The notes under the pieces are model-generated. The model was not told where the DNA came from. It searched no databases and saw only the letters and a list, made by a program, of their open reading frames with translations. A DNA stretch of 64,000 bases from a bacterium 1xD8-48 (GTDB lineage: Bacteria > Bacillota > Clostridia > Lachnospirales > Lachnospiraceae), in assembly GCA_009917455.1 (NCBI GenBank), contig QZDS01000002.1, forward strand, positions 124,001 through 188,000, given 5' to 3'. The position numbers and the translations under genes are program-made. Below, in pieces: positions 27,263 through 35,854 of this stretch. The number at the start of each line of letters is the position of its first letter. Position 1 is the stretch's first letter.

Positions 27263-28189
27263 ATGAAAACAGAAATTACGGAACTGCTTGGAATTGAGGA
27301 GCCGATTATTCAGGGCGGCATGGCGTGGGTTGCGGAATACCATCTGGCGGCGGCCGTGTCCGAGGCCGGCGGTTTCGGCATCATCGGAGCGGCCAGCGCG
27401 CCGCCGGAGGTGGTAAGAGAGCAGATTCATAAAGTAAGAGAGCTGACGGATAAGCCCTTTGGCGTCAATGTAATGCTGATGAGTCCAAGCGCGCCGGAGG
27501 TTGCAAAGGTAGTTGCCGAGGAGAAGGTAAAGGCGGTTACCACCGGAGCCGGCAATCCGGCGGCTTATATGGAAATATGGAAAGAAGCTGGCATCAGGGT
27601 AATTCCCGTGGTGGCAAGCGTGGCGATGGCAAGGATGATGGAAAAGGCCGGGGCGGACGCCGTGGTTGCGGAGGGAACGGAATCCGGCGGCCATATCGGC
27701 AGCGCCACCACCATGACGCTGGTGCCACAGGTGGCGGACGCGGTAAAGATTCCCGTAATTGCAGCGGGGGGAATCGGCGACGGAAGAGGCTTTGCGGCGG
27801 CTTTGATGCTGGGAGCAAAGGCGGTTCAGATGGGAACCCGCTTTATTGTGGCAAAGGAATCCATTGTCCATGCCAATTATAAGGAACGGGTGATTAAGGC
27901 GAAGGATATCGATTCCGAGGTGACCGGAAGAAGCACAGGCCATCCAATCCGGGTACTCCGCAATAAGATGACCAGAGAGTATCTCCGCATGGAAGCGGAG
28001 GGCGTAGGGCTGGAAGAGCTTGAAATGCTGACCTTAGGCTCTTTGCGCAAGGCGGTGATGGAGGGCGACGTGGTAAACGGAAGCCTTATGGCGGGTCAGA
28101 TTGCGGGAATGGTGAAAAAAGAGCAGACCTGCCGGGAAATCATAGAGGAAATTATGGCGGAGGCGGAGAAACTGTTATGTCAAAAGTAG
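27263..28189 (+). CDS. fabK: Enoyl-ACP reductase II (FMN)
   Basis: This 308-aa TIM-barrel flavoenzyme is of the nitronate-monooxygenase-like fold. It shows IIQGGMAWVAEYHLAAAVSEAGGFGIIG at the start and the AEGTESGGHIGS motif with the conserved His. It carries out the last reduction of each elongation cycle in place of FabI, as in streptococci and clostridia. FabK enzymes are not inhibited by triclosan. It overlaps fabD by 13 bp. Confidence 0.95.
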   Translation: MKTEITELLGIEEPIIQGGMAWVAEYHLAAAVSEAGGFGIIGAASAPPEVVREQIHKVRELTDKPFGVNVMLMSPSAPEVAKVVAEEKVKAVTTGAGNPAAYMEIWKEAGIRVIPVVASVAMARMMEKAGADAVVAEGTESGGHIGSATTMTLVPQVADAVKIPVIAAGGIGDGRGFAAALMLGAKAVQMGTRFIVAKESIVHANYKERVIKAKDIDSEVTGRSTGHPIRVLRNKMTREYLRMEAEGVGLEELEMLTLGSLRKAVMEGDVVNGSLMAGQIAGMVKKEQTCREIIEEIMAEAEKLLCQK

Positions 28190-29091
28190 TTTTTATGTTC
28201 CCGGGACAGGGTTCGCAGTACATAGGAATGGGTAAGGAGTTTTACGAGAAGTTTCCGGTATGCCGGCAGGTTTATGAGCTGGCCGGGGAAGCGGCGGGGC
28301 TTAATGTGGCGGAGATTTGTTTTGAAGAAAACGACAAACTGCCTATAACGGAATACACACAGATTGCCATGCTGGCAACGGAAGCGGCAATTTACGCGCT
28401 GCTTAAGGAAAACGGTTTTACGCCGGATGTGACGGCGGGGTTAAGCCTTGGGGAATACGGCGCGCTGATTGCCTCCGGCGTCATGGGCATGAGAGACGCG
28501 TTTTCGGTGGTGCGCAAAAGAGGAATCTATATGCAGAACGCCGTGCCCACAGGGGGAGCCATGAGCGCGGTGCTGGGGCTTGAGGCCGCCGCCATCGAGA
28601 AGGTCTGTGAGGAAACGCAGGGAATGGTTTCCATTGCCAATTACAACTGCCCGGGCCAGATTGTCATTACGGGGGAAAAGACGGCTGTGGACGCGGCAGG
28701 GCTTGCCTTAAAGGAGGCCGGGGCAAAGCGCATCATTCCCCTTAACGTGAGCGGCCCTTTTCATTCCCCGATGCTTGCCCATGCGGGAGAACAGCTTGGG
28801 GAAGCGCTTAGGGAGGTTGAAATTGCCGGGGAGTTTCTTCCCTATGTGGCAAATGTGACCGCCGGCTATGTGACAGAGGCATGTGAAGTAAAGCCCCTGC
28901 TTGAGCGGCAGATTGCTTCCAGCGTCCGCTGGCAGCAGAGTATCGAACGGCTGATTGCAGACGGAGCGGATACCTTTGTGGAAATCGGGCCGGGGAAAAG
29001 CCTTTCGGGGTTTATGCGCAAGATTAACAGGGAAGTATCGGTATTTAACATTGACAATCTGGAGGATTTTGAAAAATATGCTGACAGGTAA
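28177..29091 (+). CDS. fabD: Malonyl-CoA:ACP transacylase
   Basis: The 304-aa enzyme has FPGQGSQ at the N-terminus, the nucleophile Ser90 in [10 protein letters not shown] and the catalytic His in SGPFHSPML. It loads malonyl groups onto ACP. It overlaps the genes on both sides, so the block fabK-fabD-fabG is translationally coupled. Confidence 0.95.
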   Translation: MSKVVFMFPGQGSQYIGMGKEFYEKFPVCRQVYELAGEAAGLNVAEICFEENDKLPITEYTQIAMLATEAAIYALLKENGFTPDVTAGLSLGEYGALIASGVMGMRDAFSVVRKRGIYMQNAVPTGGAMSAVLGLEAAAIEKVCEETQGMVSIANYNCPGQIVITGEKTAVDAAGLALKEAGAKRIIPLNVSGPFHSPMLAHAGEQLGEALREVEIAGEFLPYVANVTAGYVTEACEVKPLLERQIASSVRWQQSIERLIADGADTFVEIGPGKSLSGFMRKINREVSVFNIDNLEDFEKYADR

Positions 29092-29818
29092 GGTTGCCCT
29101 TGTGACAGGGGCCGGACGGGGAATCGGCGCGGAAATTGCCAGAGCCCTTGCAAAAGAGGGCGCGGCAGTCATTGTAAATTACTGCGGCTCAAAAGAAAAA
29201 GCAGAGGCGCTGGCGGAAGAAATAAACGCCGGCGGGGGAAGCGGGGAAGCTTACAGGTGCGACGTCTCCGATTTTGCCGCCTGCGGGGAAATGATACAGG
29301 AATTGATTCAAAAATACGGGCGGATTGATATTCTGGTAAACAACGCGGGCATTACCCGGGACGGACTTCTGGCAAAAATGTCGGAGGAGGATTTTGACAG
29401 GGTGATAGACACGAATCTGAAAGGCGCGTTTAACACGATTCGCCATATGACCCGCTGGTTTTTAAAACAGAGAAGCGGTAAGATTATCAATTTATCCTCG
29501 GTTTCCGGCATTATGGGGAATCCGGGGCAGGCAAATTATTCCGCCAGCAAGGCGGGCGTAATCGGCCTTACAAAGAGCGCGGCCAGAGAGCTGGCGTCCC
29601 GTGGGATTTGCGTCAACGCAATCGCGCCCGGATTTATCGACACGGATATGACGGCGTCTCTGCCCGGGGCGGCAAGGGAAAAGCTGCAGGAAAATATTCC
29701 GATGAAAAGAATCGGCGAGCCAAAGGATATTGCCAATATGGCGGTTTTTCTGGCCTCCGGCAAATCGGATTATATCACCGGGCAGGTTTTTGCGGTGGAC
29801 GGCGGGATGACAATCTAG
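29078..29818 (+). CDS. fabG: 3-oxoacyl-ACP reductase
   Basis: This 246-aa short-chain dehydrogenase has the NAD(P) motif [16 protein letters not shown] and the triad Ser141, Tyr154, Lys158 (YSASK). The open frame extends upstream through fabD, but the start at 29078 matches the family N-terminus ([11 protein letters not shown]) and has GGAGG about 12 bases before. It overlaps fabD by 14 bp. Confidence 0.95.
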   Translation: MLTGKVALVTGAGRGIGAEIARALAKEGAAVIVNYCGSKEKAEALAEEINAGGGSGEAYRCDVSDFAACGEMIQELIQKYGRIDILVNNAGITRDGLLAKMSEEDFDRVIDTNLKGAFNTIRHMTRWFLKQRSGKIINLSSVSGIMGNPGQANYSASKAGVIGLTKSAARELASRGICVNAIAPGFIDTDMTASLPGAAREKLQENIPMKRIGEPKDIANMAVFLASGKSDYITGQVFAVDGGMTI

Positions 29819-29905
29819 CGCGGTTAAAGAGCGGCATAATGTTGGGATGAAAGAAGAGTTTGGCGGCATGTGAAAAGGCAGGCTGCGGGAAAGGCATGGT
29901 CTTAT

Positions 29906-31156
29906 ATGAGCAGGAGAGTGGTTGTAACGGGAATGGGTGCGATTACGCCGGTTGGGCTTGGCACAGCGGAATTTTGGAACGCCGTAAAGGAAGGAAAACA
30001 CGGGTTTGCACCGATTACAAAGTTTGATGTATCTGAATATAAATGTAAAATTGCCGCGGAGGTAAAGGGCTTTGACGCCAAGGAATATATGGATTTTAAG
30101 GCAGCAAAGCGTATGGAGGTTTTTTCCCAGTATGCGGTGGCGGCAGCGGCGGAGGCTCTTGCGGATTCCGGCCTTTCCATGGAAAAGGAAGACCCCTATC
30201 TCGTGGGCTGCGCCATCGGCTCCGGCATTGGAAGCTTACAGGCAATGGAGCGGGAGCATACAAAGCTTCTTGAAAAGGGGCCGAACCGGATTAATCCGCT
30301 GATGGTTCCCCTTATGATTAGCAATATGGCGGCGGGAAACGTATCCATTCAGTTCGGGCTGAAAGGAAAAAGCATTAACTCCGTGACGGCCTGCGCCACA
30401 GGAACCAACACCATCGGGGAAGCATACCGCGCCATCCAGTACGGGGAAGCGGAGGTCATGGTAGCCGGAGGAACGGAAGGCTGTATCACACCGGTTGGAA
30501 TTGCCGGATTTACAGCTCTTACCGCGCTTTCTACCGTGGATAACCCGGACGAGTGTTCCCTTCCTTTTGACAAAAGAAGAAGCGGGTTTGTGATGGGCGA
30601 AGGCGCGGCGGTTGTGGTTCTGGAAGAGCTGTCCCACGCTCTTGCGCGGGGGGCTAAAATCTACGGGGAAATCGCAGGCTACGGCTGCGCCTCCGACGCG
30701 TATCACATTACCTCTCCCGAGGAATCAGGAGCAGGGGCGGCAAGGGCTATGGAAAACGCTATAAAGGACGCCGGGCTTAAGCCGGAGAATATTCTTTATA
30801 TCAATGCCCACGGCACCGGCACCCACCACAACGATTTGTTTGAGACAAGGGCCATTAAGCTTGCTTTCGGTTCTCATGCAAAGAACCTTAAAATCAATTC
30901 CACAAAATCCATGGTGGGGCACCTGCTGGGCGCGGCGGGAGCCATTGAGTTTGTAACCTGCGTAAAAGAACTGGAGGAAGGCTTTTTGCATCAGACGGTG
31001 GGCTATACCACGCCGGACGAGGAGCTTGACCTTGATTACCTGAAAGAGCCGGTAAAGGGAGACTTCCGGTATGCGCTGAGCAATTCTCTGGGATTCGGCG
31101 GACATAACGCAAGCCTGGTTCTTGCGAAGTATACCGGGGAACAGGGCGGAAAATAA
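29906..31156 (+). CDS. fabF: 3-oxoacyl-ACP synthase II
   Basis: This 416-aa condensing enzyme has catalytic Cys163 (TACATGTN) and two His, in NAHGTGTHHND and KSMVGHLLGAAG, the Cys-His-His triad. The start at 29906 (MSRRVVVTGMGAITPVG) puts the Cys at the same number as in E. coli FabF. A GTG 36 bp upstream is in frame but less likely. In many Firmicutes accB follows; here fabZ follows directly. Confidence 0.95.
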   Translation: MSRRVVVTGMGAITPVGLGTAEFWNAVKEGKHGFAPITKFDVSEYKCKIAAEVKGFDAKEYMDFKAAKRMEVFSQYAVAAAAEALADSGLSMEKEDPYLVGCAIGSGIGSLQAMEREHTKLLEKGPNRINPLMVPLMISNMAAGNVSIQFGLKGKSINSVTACATGTNTIGEAYRAIQYGEAEVMVAGGTEGCITPVGIAGFTALTALSTVDNPDECSLPFDKRRSGFVMGEGAAVVVLEELSHALARGAKIYGEIAGYGCASDAYHITSPEESGAGAARAMENAIKDAGLKPENILYINAHGTGTHHNDLFETRAIKLAFGSHAKNLKINSTKSMVGHLLGAAGAIEFVTCVKELEEGFLHQTVGYTTPDEELDLDYLKEPVKGDFRYALSNSLGFGGHNASLVLAKYTGEQGGK

Positions 31157-31198
31157 GCGCATCAACGGAAATATAAGGAAGAAACGGGGCGTAAAGCA

Positions 31199-31636
31199 AT
31201 GTCATATATGGATATAAAACAGATTATGGAAATCATACCTCACAGGCAGCCTTTTCTTTTGATTGACGCCATTGAGGAGTTGGAGCCGGGCGTAAGGGCC
31301 GTCGCCAAAAAGTGCGTCAGCTATAACGAGCCTTATTTCGCCGGCCATTTTCCCGGCGAGCCGGTGATGCCGGGTGTGCTGATTATCGAGGCCATGGCGC
31401 AGGCGGGAGCGGCGGCGATTTTAAGCAGGCCGGAAAACAAGGGAAGAACGGCTTATTTTGCCGGAATCAATCAGGCAAAATTCAAACGCAAAGTAGTTCC
31501 CGGCGACGTCCTTATCTTAGAGCTTGAAATTATCAAAGAAAAAGGACCGATAGGAATCGGCAAGGGCACGGCGAAGGTGGACGGAAAACCGGTAGCGTTC
31601 GCAGAGCTGACATTTGCAGTCGGAAGCGGGGAATAA
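31199..31636 (+). CDS. fabZ: 3-hydroxyacyl-ACP dehydratase
   Basis: The 145-aa hot-dog enzyme has IIPHRQPFLLID, then catalytic His in AGHFPGEPVMPG and Glu in IIEAMAQ. It removes water from 3-hydroxyacyl-ACP. It lies four bases before the carboxyltransferase fusion gene. Confidence 0.95.
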   Translation: MSYMDIKQIMEIIPHRQPFLLIDAIEELEPGVRAVAKKCVSYNEPYFAGHFPGEPVMPGVLIIEAMAQAGAAAILSRPENKGRTAYFAGINQAKFKRKVVPGDVLILELEIIKEKGPIGIGKGTAKVDGKPVAFAELTFAVGSGE

Positions 31637-31639
31637 GTT

Positions 31640-33457
31640 ATGGCGCCTATATTTGTAAAGAAGAAATTTATTACCTCAGACAGCGAAAACGAAAGAGGCG
31701 CAAGGAAACGCTTTAACGGCCGGTTTTACATAAATCTCCGGGAAATGCGGCAAAGCCGGGAAGCGTCGGAGGATTTAAGCGGGCGGAGCGAAAAAGAAGA
31801 TTCCCCGGAGCTATCCGGCGCGCCGGAGACGATGGAATGTCCTTTCTGTAAAAAAAGGCAGATAAAATCCGAAGTAGTGGAAAATAAATATGTCTGCGGG
31901 GATTGCGGCGGTTATTTCCGGGTGCGTACCGGCAACCGGATTAAGATGGTGGCGGATAAATGGAGCTTTACGCCATGGTTCCAGAATACGGAGGCGGAAA
32001 ATCCGCTGGACTTTCCGGGCTACATGGAGAAGCTGAAAGCCGTCAGGGAAAAGACCGGACTGTCCGAAGGCGTAACCATAGGCAGAGCCAGAATCTACGG
32101 AGAAGCGGCGGTGCTCGGCGTCTGTGACGCCAGATTCCTTATGGGCAGCATGGGCCATGTGGTGGGAGAGCGGATTGCGGCCGCGGTGGAAAAAGCCACG
32201 CAGATGCGACTTCCGGTTATCCTGTTTTGCTGTTCCGGCGGCGCGAGAATGCAGGAGGGGATGATTTCCCTGATGCAGATGGCCAAAACCGCAGCTGCGT
32301 TAAAGAAGCATTCCGAAGCGGGGCTTTTGTATGTGCCGGTTCTGACCGACCCCACCACGGGGGGAGTGACGGCAAGCTTTGCCATGTTAGGCGACATCAT
32401 TCTGGCGGAGCCGGGGGCGCTGATTGGCTTTGCGGGGCCAAGGGTGATTGAGCAGACCATCGGGCAAAAACTGCCGGAGGGCTTCCAGAGAGCGGAGTTC
32501 CAGCTTTCTCACGGCTTTGTGGACGCTATCGTGGAGAGAGCGGATTTAAAGAGAACCTTATATAAAATACTGAGAATGCACCGAAATAAAGGCGGATATG
32601 CGGGCTTTCTTCCGGGGACGGATTTTAGTTTCCAGCCCAGCGAGCTGATGCGGGAGAGGGAAGTGAAGGGAAAAACTCTGATCGCATGGGAAAAGGTGAA
32701 AGCCGCAAGGAGCGCCCAGCGGCCCTCCTGCATGGATTATATCCAAAAAATATTCGACGATTTTTTAGAGCTCCACGGAGACAGATGCCATGGGGACGAT
32801 TCGGCGGTGGTGGGCGGTGTGGCAAGTTTAAGCGGCCAGCCCGTCACGGTAATCGGGATTCATAAAGGGAGCGATATGAAGGACTGCGTCCGGCGCAATT
32901 ACGGAATGCCCTCTCCCGAGGGATACCGGAAAGCCCTCCGCCTGATGAAGCAGGCGGAAAAATTCGGCCGGCCGATTATTACCTTTGTCAATACCTCCGG
33001 CGCGTTCTGCGGACTGGAAGCGGAAGAAGAAGGACAGGGAGAGGCCATTGCCCGGAACCTGTTTGAGATGTCGGCGCTTAAGGTGCCGGTGCTGTGTCTG
33101 ATGATTGGCGAGGGAGGAAGCGGCGGCGCGCTGGCGCTGGCCGTGGGAAACCAGGTTTGGATGATGGAAAACGCCACCTATTCGGTTCTTTCCCCGGAAG
33201 GCTTTGCCTCAATTCTGTGGAAGGACGGAAAGCGTGCCAGGGAGGCCGCCGGGATTATGAAAATCACAGCGCAGGATTTGCTGGGACTTAAGGTGGTGGA
33301 AAAGGTGATTCCCGAATACGGGCAGGCGGATGGCAAATCGCTGCATGATATTTCTATGTTTATGAAGTACCACATGCGGGAATTTCTGAAAAGCTGCGAG
33401 GGTATGAGCGGGGAAGAGCTGGCCCGGCAGCGTTATGAAAGATTCCGCCGCTTTTAA
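31640..33457 (+). CDS. accDA: Fused acetyl-CoA carboxylase carboxyltransferase (AccD-AccA)
   Basis: One 605-aa chain holds both carboxyltransferase subunits. Residues 67-89 form the AccD zinc ribbon (CPFC...CGDC), followed by the beta domain to about residue 345 ([33 protein letters not shown]). From about residue 350 the AccA part begins ([37 protein letters not shown]). It transfers carboxyl from biotin to acetyl-CoA to make malonyl-CoA. The usual partners accB and accC are not in the operon and must be elsewhere if this enzyme is active. The frame is continuous through the linker, so this is a true fusion. Confidence 0.93.
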   Translation: MAPIFVKKKFITSDSENERGARKRFNGRFYINLREMRQSREASEDLSGRSEKEDSPELSGAPETMECPFCKKRQIKSEVVENKYVCGDCGGYFRVRTGNRIKMVADKWSFTPWFQNTEAENPLDFPGYMEKLKAVREKTGLSEGVTIGRARIYGEAAVLGVCDARFLMGSMGHVVGERIAAAVEKATQMRLPVILFCCSGGARMQEGMISLMQMAKTAAALKKHSEAGLLYVPVLTDPTTGGVTASFAMLGDIILAEPGALIGFAGPRVIEQTIGQKLPEGFQRAEFQLSHGFVDAIVERADLKRTLYKILRMHRNKGGYAGFLPGTDFSFQPSELMREREVKGKTLIAWEKVKAARSAQRPSCMDYIQKIFDDFLELHGDRCHGDDSAVVGGVASLSGQPVTVIGIHKGSDMKDCVRRNYGMPSPEGYRKALRLMKQAEKFGRPIITFVNTSGAFCGLEAEEEGQGEAIARNLFEMSALKVPVLCLMIGEGGSGGALALAVGNQVWMMENATYSVLSPEGFASILWKDGKRAREAAGIMKITAQDLLGLKVVEKVIPEYGQADGKSLHDISMFMKYHMREFLKSCEGMSGEELARQRYERFRRF

Positions 33458-33528
33458 GGCGGGAGTTTCGGATAAAGGCAGTGCAAAAAGGTGAAAGCGC
33501 AGAAGGCGGCGCGGAAATGAGGAGAGGA

Positions 33529-34494
33529 ATGAGAGCCAGAATATGCGGTACCGGAAGTGCGCTTCCGAGACGGGAAGTGACCAATGACGAATTAAGTAAA
33601 ATTATGGATACCTCCGACGAATGGATAAGGAGCCGGACGGGAATCTGTTCCAGGCACCTTGCCGTGGAGGAGAGCCTTACCGCTCTTGCGGCCAGGGCGG
33701 CAAGGCAGGCTCTTTCAGAAGCCGGGATGGAGGCTGCGGAGCTGGATATGATTCTGGCGGCCACCCTTTCGGCGGATAAACTGCTGCCATCCCTTGCCTG
33801 CGAACTGCAGCGGGAACTTTCGGCGGAAAGGGCGGTGGCTTTCGATATCAACGCTGCCTGCTCGGGTTTTATTTTTGCGCTGCAGACGGCGGACGCTTAT
33901 ATAAAAAGCGGGCAGTACGGGAAAATCCTTGTGGTGGGCGGAGAAATCCTGTCAAAACTCATGGACTGGAACGACCGTTCCACCTGCGTGCTTTTCGGCG
34001 ACGGAGCCGGTGCTACGGTGGTGAGAGCCGACAGCGAGTTCGGGATTCTGGGCAGTGTGCAGGGCTCCGACGGGGCGAGGGGAGAGGTTCTTATGTGCGA
34101 GGACAGAAAGAACAACAACCCTTACGTGAGCAATACAAAGGATTTGTCCTATGTGTCCATGGACGGGCAGGAGGTTTATAAATTTGCCGTGCGGACAGTG
34201 CCGGAAGCCATTTTAAAGGCCACGGAGCGGGCGGGAATTTCAGTGGACGAGGTTGACCTTTTCATTCTTCATCAGGCGAATATCCGCATTCTACAGTCTG
34301 TTTCGAAACGCCTCAAAATCCCCATGGAAAAGATTCCCATGAATTTGCAGACGTGCGGAAATATTTCCGCGGGAAGCATTCCGATTTTGTTGGATTTCGT
34401 CAATCGCCGTGGTATGATACAAAGAGGAAATAAAATCGTGCTTGCAGGATTTGGAGCGGGTCTGACCTGGGGAGCGTCGGCGCTTACCTGGTAA
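33529..34494 (+). CDS. fabH: 3-oxoacyl-ACP synthase III
   Basis: The 321-aa initiating condensing enzyme joins acetyl-CoA with malonyl-ACP. Catalytic residues are Cys111 (INAACSGFIF), His (LFILHQANIRI) and Asn (GNISAGSIP, with Ile where Thr is common). Starts at 33517 and 33529 are both possible; 33529 has an AGGAG just upstream and puts the Cys at the family position. It lies late in the operon rather than first, as in many streptococci. Confidence 0.93.
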   Translation: MRARICGTGSALPRREVTNDELSKIMDTSDEWIRSRTGICSRHLAVEESLTALAARAARQALSEAGMEAAELDMILAATLSADKLLPSLACELQRELSAERAVAFDINAACSGFIFALQTADAYIKSGQYGKILVVGGEILSKLMDWNDRSTCVLFGDGAGATVVRADSEFGILGSVQGSDGARGEVLMCEDRKNNNPYVSNTKDLSYVSMDGQEVYKFAVRTVPEAILKATERAGISVDEVDLFILHQANIRILQSVSKRLKIPMEKIPMNLQTCGNISAGSIPILLDFVNRRGMIQRGNKIVLAGFGAGLTWGASALTW

Positions 34495-34613
34495 AGAAAA
34501 ACGCCGGCTTTGGCGTATCGCCATTTCGGCGCATTGGCGGCAGGAAGCCGGAGGCGGCGCTTCGTAAGTATCCGGGGCAGGTTTGTCCGTATAAGGCAGG
34601 AATGGAGCAGAAA

Positions 34614-35069
34614 ATGGAAAAAAAGGATATTACGGAGCAGACGCTGAATCAGCTTCTGGTTAAGCATTTCAAAAATATTATGGAGATTGAGGAAAAGTAT
34701 CTGATTTCACCGGAATTTAAGGATATCAGCGTAAATGACATGCATGTCATTGAAGCAATCGGAGTGGAAGAACCCAAGATGATGTCCACCGTGGCAAAGC
34801 TGATGGCCGTTACCACGGGAACGCTGACAAAATCTGTCGACGGCCTTTTCGATAAAGGATATGTGACAAGGGAGCGGGGGGAAAAGGATAAGCGCGTGGT
34901 TTTTGTATCCCTCACGGAAAAGGGAAAAAAGGCATACTATCACCACCAGACCTTTCACAGAGATATGATTGCCCGGATTAAGGACGGGGTAAGCGAGCAG
35001 GAAATCGAGGTTGTGATTCGGGTGCTTGCCAGAATGAACGACTATTTTGAAAAAATATATGAGATGTAA
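34614..35069 (+). CDS. fabT: MarR-family regulator, FabT-like
   Basis: This 151-aa winged-helix protein has DMHVIEAIG, VAKLMAVTTGTLTKSVDGLFDKGYVTR as recognition region and RGEKDKRVVFVSLTEKGKKA as wing. The last gene of the fatty-acid operon, it most likely binds the three TTTGA-N3-TCAAA sites upstream of acpP. FabT homologues use acyl-ACP as corepressor to shut synthesis down. Assignment rests on family, operon position and the operator sequence. GGAG seven bases before 34614 supports this start. Confidence 0.85.
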   Translation: MEKKDITEQTLNQLLVKHFKNIMEIEEKYLISPEFKDISVNDMHVIEAIGVEEPKMMSTVAKLMAVTTGTLTKSVDGLFDKGYVTRERGEKDKRVVFVSLTEKGKKAYYHHQTFHRDMIARIKDGVSEQEIEVVIRVLARMNDYFEKIYEM

Positions 35070-35073
35070 AACG

Positions 35074-35112
35074 ACGGCGCTTTCGGAAATGTAAATGGTG
35101 AAAGCGCCGTTT
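35074..35112 (+). terminator. Terminator of the fatty-acid operon
   Basis: An 11-bp perfect stem, ACGGCGCTTTC with GAAAGCGCCGT, begins five bases after the fabT stop codon. The T tract is short (TTT). Confidence 0.7.
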
Positions 35113-35132
35113 GGTCAGAGAGATTTTGGAGC

Positions 35133-35423
35133 TCAAACGGCGCACGCCTTAAGAATCTTATCTGCCGGGCTTTCTTTTTTCAGAAGAAGCCCCGCCCCTA
35201 ACTGGGCCGTCCTTGCGGCCCCGCCCTTTTGTTCGGAGGTGAGGGGATGCATAATAAGGGGAACCTGATAATACAGACTTTCGCTTACGCTGTTCATTCC
35301 GCAGTGAGATAAAAACGCGTCCGCCGCAGAGAGCACGGCAATCTGGTCTACACTTTCAAAGACGGAGATGTTTTCCCCCATAGACATTTCCCCGGAAATC
35401 ATGGAAATATATTTGTCCATCAT
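35133..35423 (-). pseudogene. C-terminal fragment of a macrolide-type (MGT) glycosyltransferase
   Basis: The 96-residue frame matches only the acceptor/UDP-sugar end of MGT/YjiC glycosyltransferases: SVDQIAVLSAADAFLSHCGMNSVSESLYYQVPLIMHPLTSEQ, where family members have THGGMNS. Whole enzymes are about 390 aa, so the N-terminal three-quarters are missing. Upstream reverse-strand sequence gives no further match. The MFS efflux gene close by suggests this was part of a drug-resistance pair. Confidence 0.65.
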
Positions 35424-35485
35424 GGATTTTTACGGTCCAGGCGTTTTTCCTTTTGGTGTGTTCATAGAAAGGGCTCCTGTGAGAA

Positions 35486-35505
35486 AAGTATGAATAGTTA
35501 TACTT
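35486..35505. promoter_or_regulatory. Inverted repeat AAGTAT-N8-ATACTT
   Basis: A perfect 6-8-6 repeat, extending to 7 of 8 at the outer bases, lies just upstream of the glycosyltransferase remnant. It resembles MarR or TetR operators and may be the surviving control site of the lost gene. Confidence 0.35.
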
Positions 35506-35627
35506 ATTATACCGGATAAAGATGAAATGTCAGGATAAGCCCAACGTTTTGGAAATATGCTTCGGGCAAGCGCTTTTGTGCAGTGCTTTGTACAGTAAAT
35601 TTATCCCTGGCTATACCGCCGGCGATT

Positions 35628-35636
35628 TGTTATAAT
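35628..35636 (+). promoter_or_regulatory. Extended -10 promoter for the MFS gene
   Basis: TG-T-TATAAT is a perfect extended -10 element. No good -35 box is seen, which is common for this promoter class. It lies about 220 bp before the MFS start codon, leaving a long leader. Confidence 0.5.
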
Positions 35637-35719
35637 CAAGAAAAATCAGAAAGTTGTCCGGGCGGCTTTACTCATTCGATGAAAACGCCGTCAAAAGGGC
35701 ACGGAGAGGAGAGAGCGGT

Positions 35720-35758
35720 ATGCTTTGCATTGCAGCAGCTCCATGCAGGGTCTTTTAG
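35720..35758 (+). CDS. Candidate 12-aa leader peptide of an attenuation system
   Basis: MLCIAAAPCRVF is encoded after a purine-rich GGAGAGGAGAGAG ribosome site. Its coding region contains one arm of a 9-bp inverted repeat whose other arm lies 21 bases further on. Such leaders precede inducible macrolide, phenicol and tetracycline resistance genes, where a drug-stalled ribosome changes RNA folding. No experiment supports this one. Confidence 0.45.
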   Translation: MLCIAAAPCRVF

Positions 35759-35791
35759 GATAGGACGGCATGGAGCAGGATAACTATCCTG
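35738..35791 (+). promoter_or_regulatory. Leader hairpins upstream of the MFS gene
   Basis: GCTCCATGC (35738-35746) pairs with GCATGGAGC (35768-35776). Immediately after is CAGGATA-AC-TATCCTG (35776-35791). The first arm lies inside the leader peptide, so translation would open it. CATTA-GGA-TAATG (35826-35838) lies just before the ribosome site. Confidence 0.5.
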
Positions 35792-35854
35792 AGACTTTGC
35801 GGATTATCAGGTGAAACAAAAACATCATTAGGATAATGTTAAGGAGCAAAGTCT

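Noticed and set aside
27113-27943. 276-codon antisense frame over acpP/fabK
   Set aside because: Shadow of fabK; no start site and no motif.
35583-35783. 66-codon frame upstream of the MFS gene
   Set aside because: It crosses the promoter and the leader; the 12-codon leader peptide has the better ribosome site.
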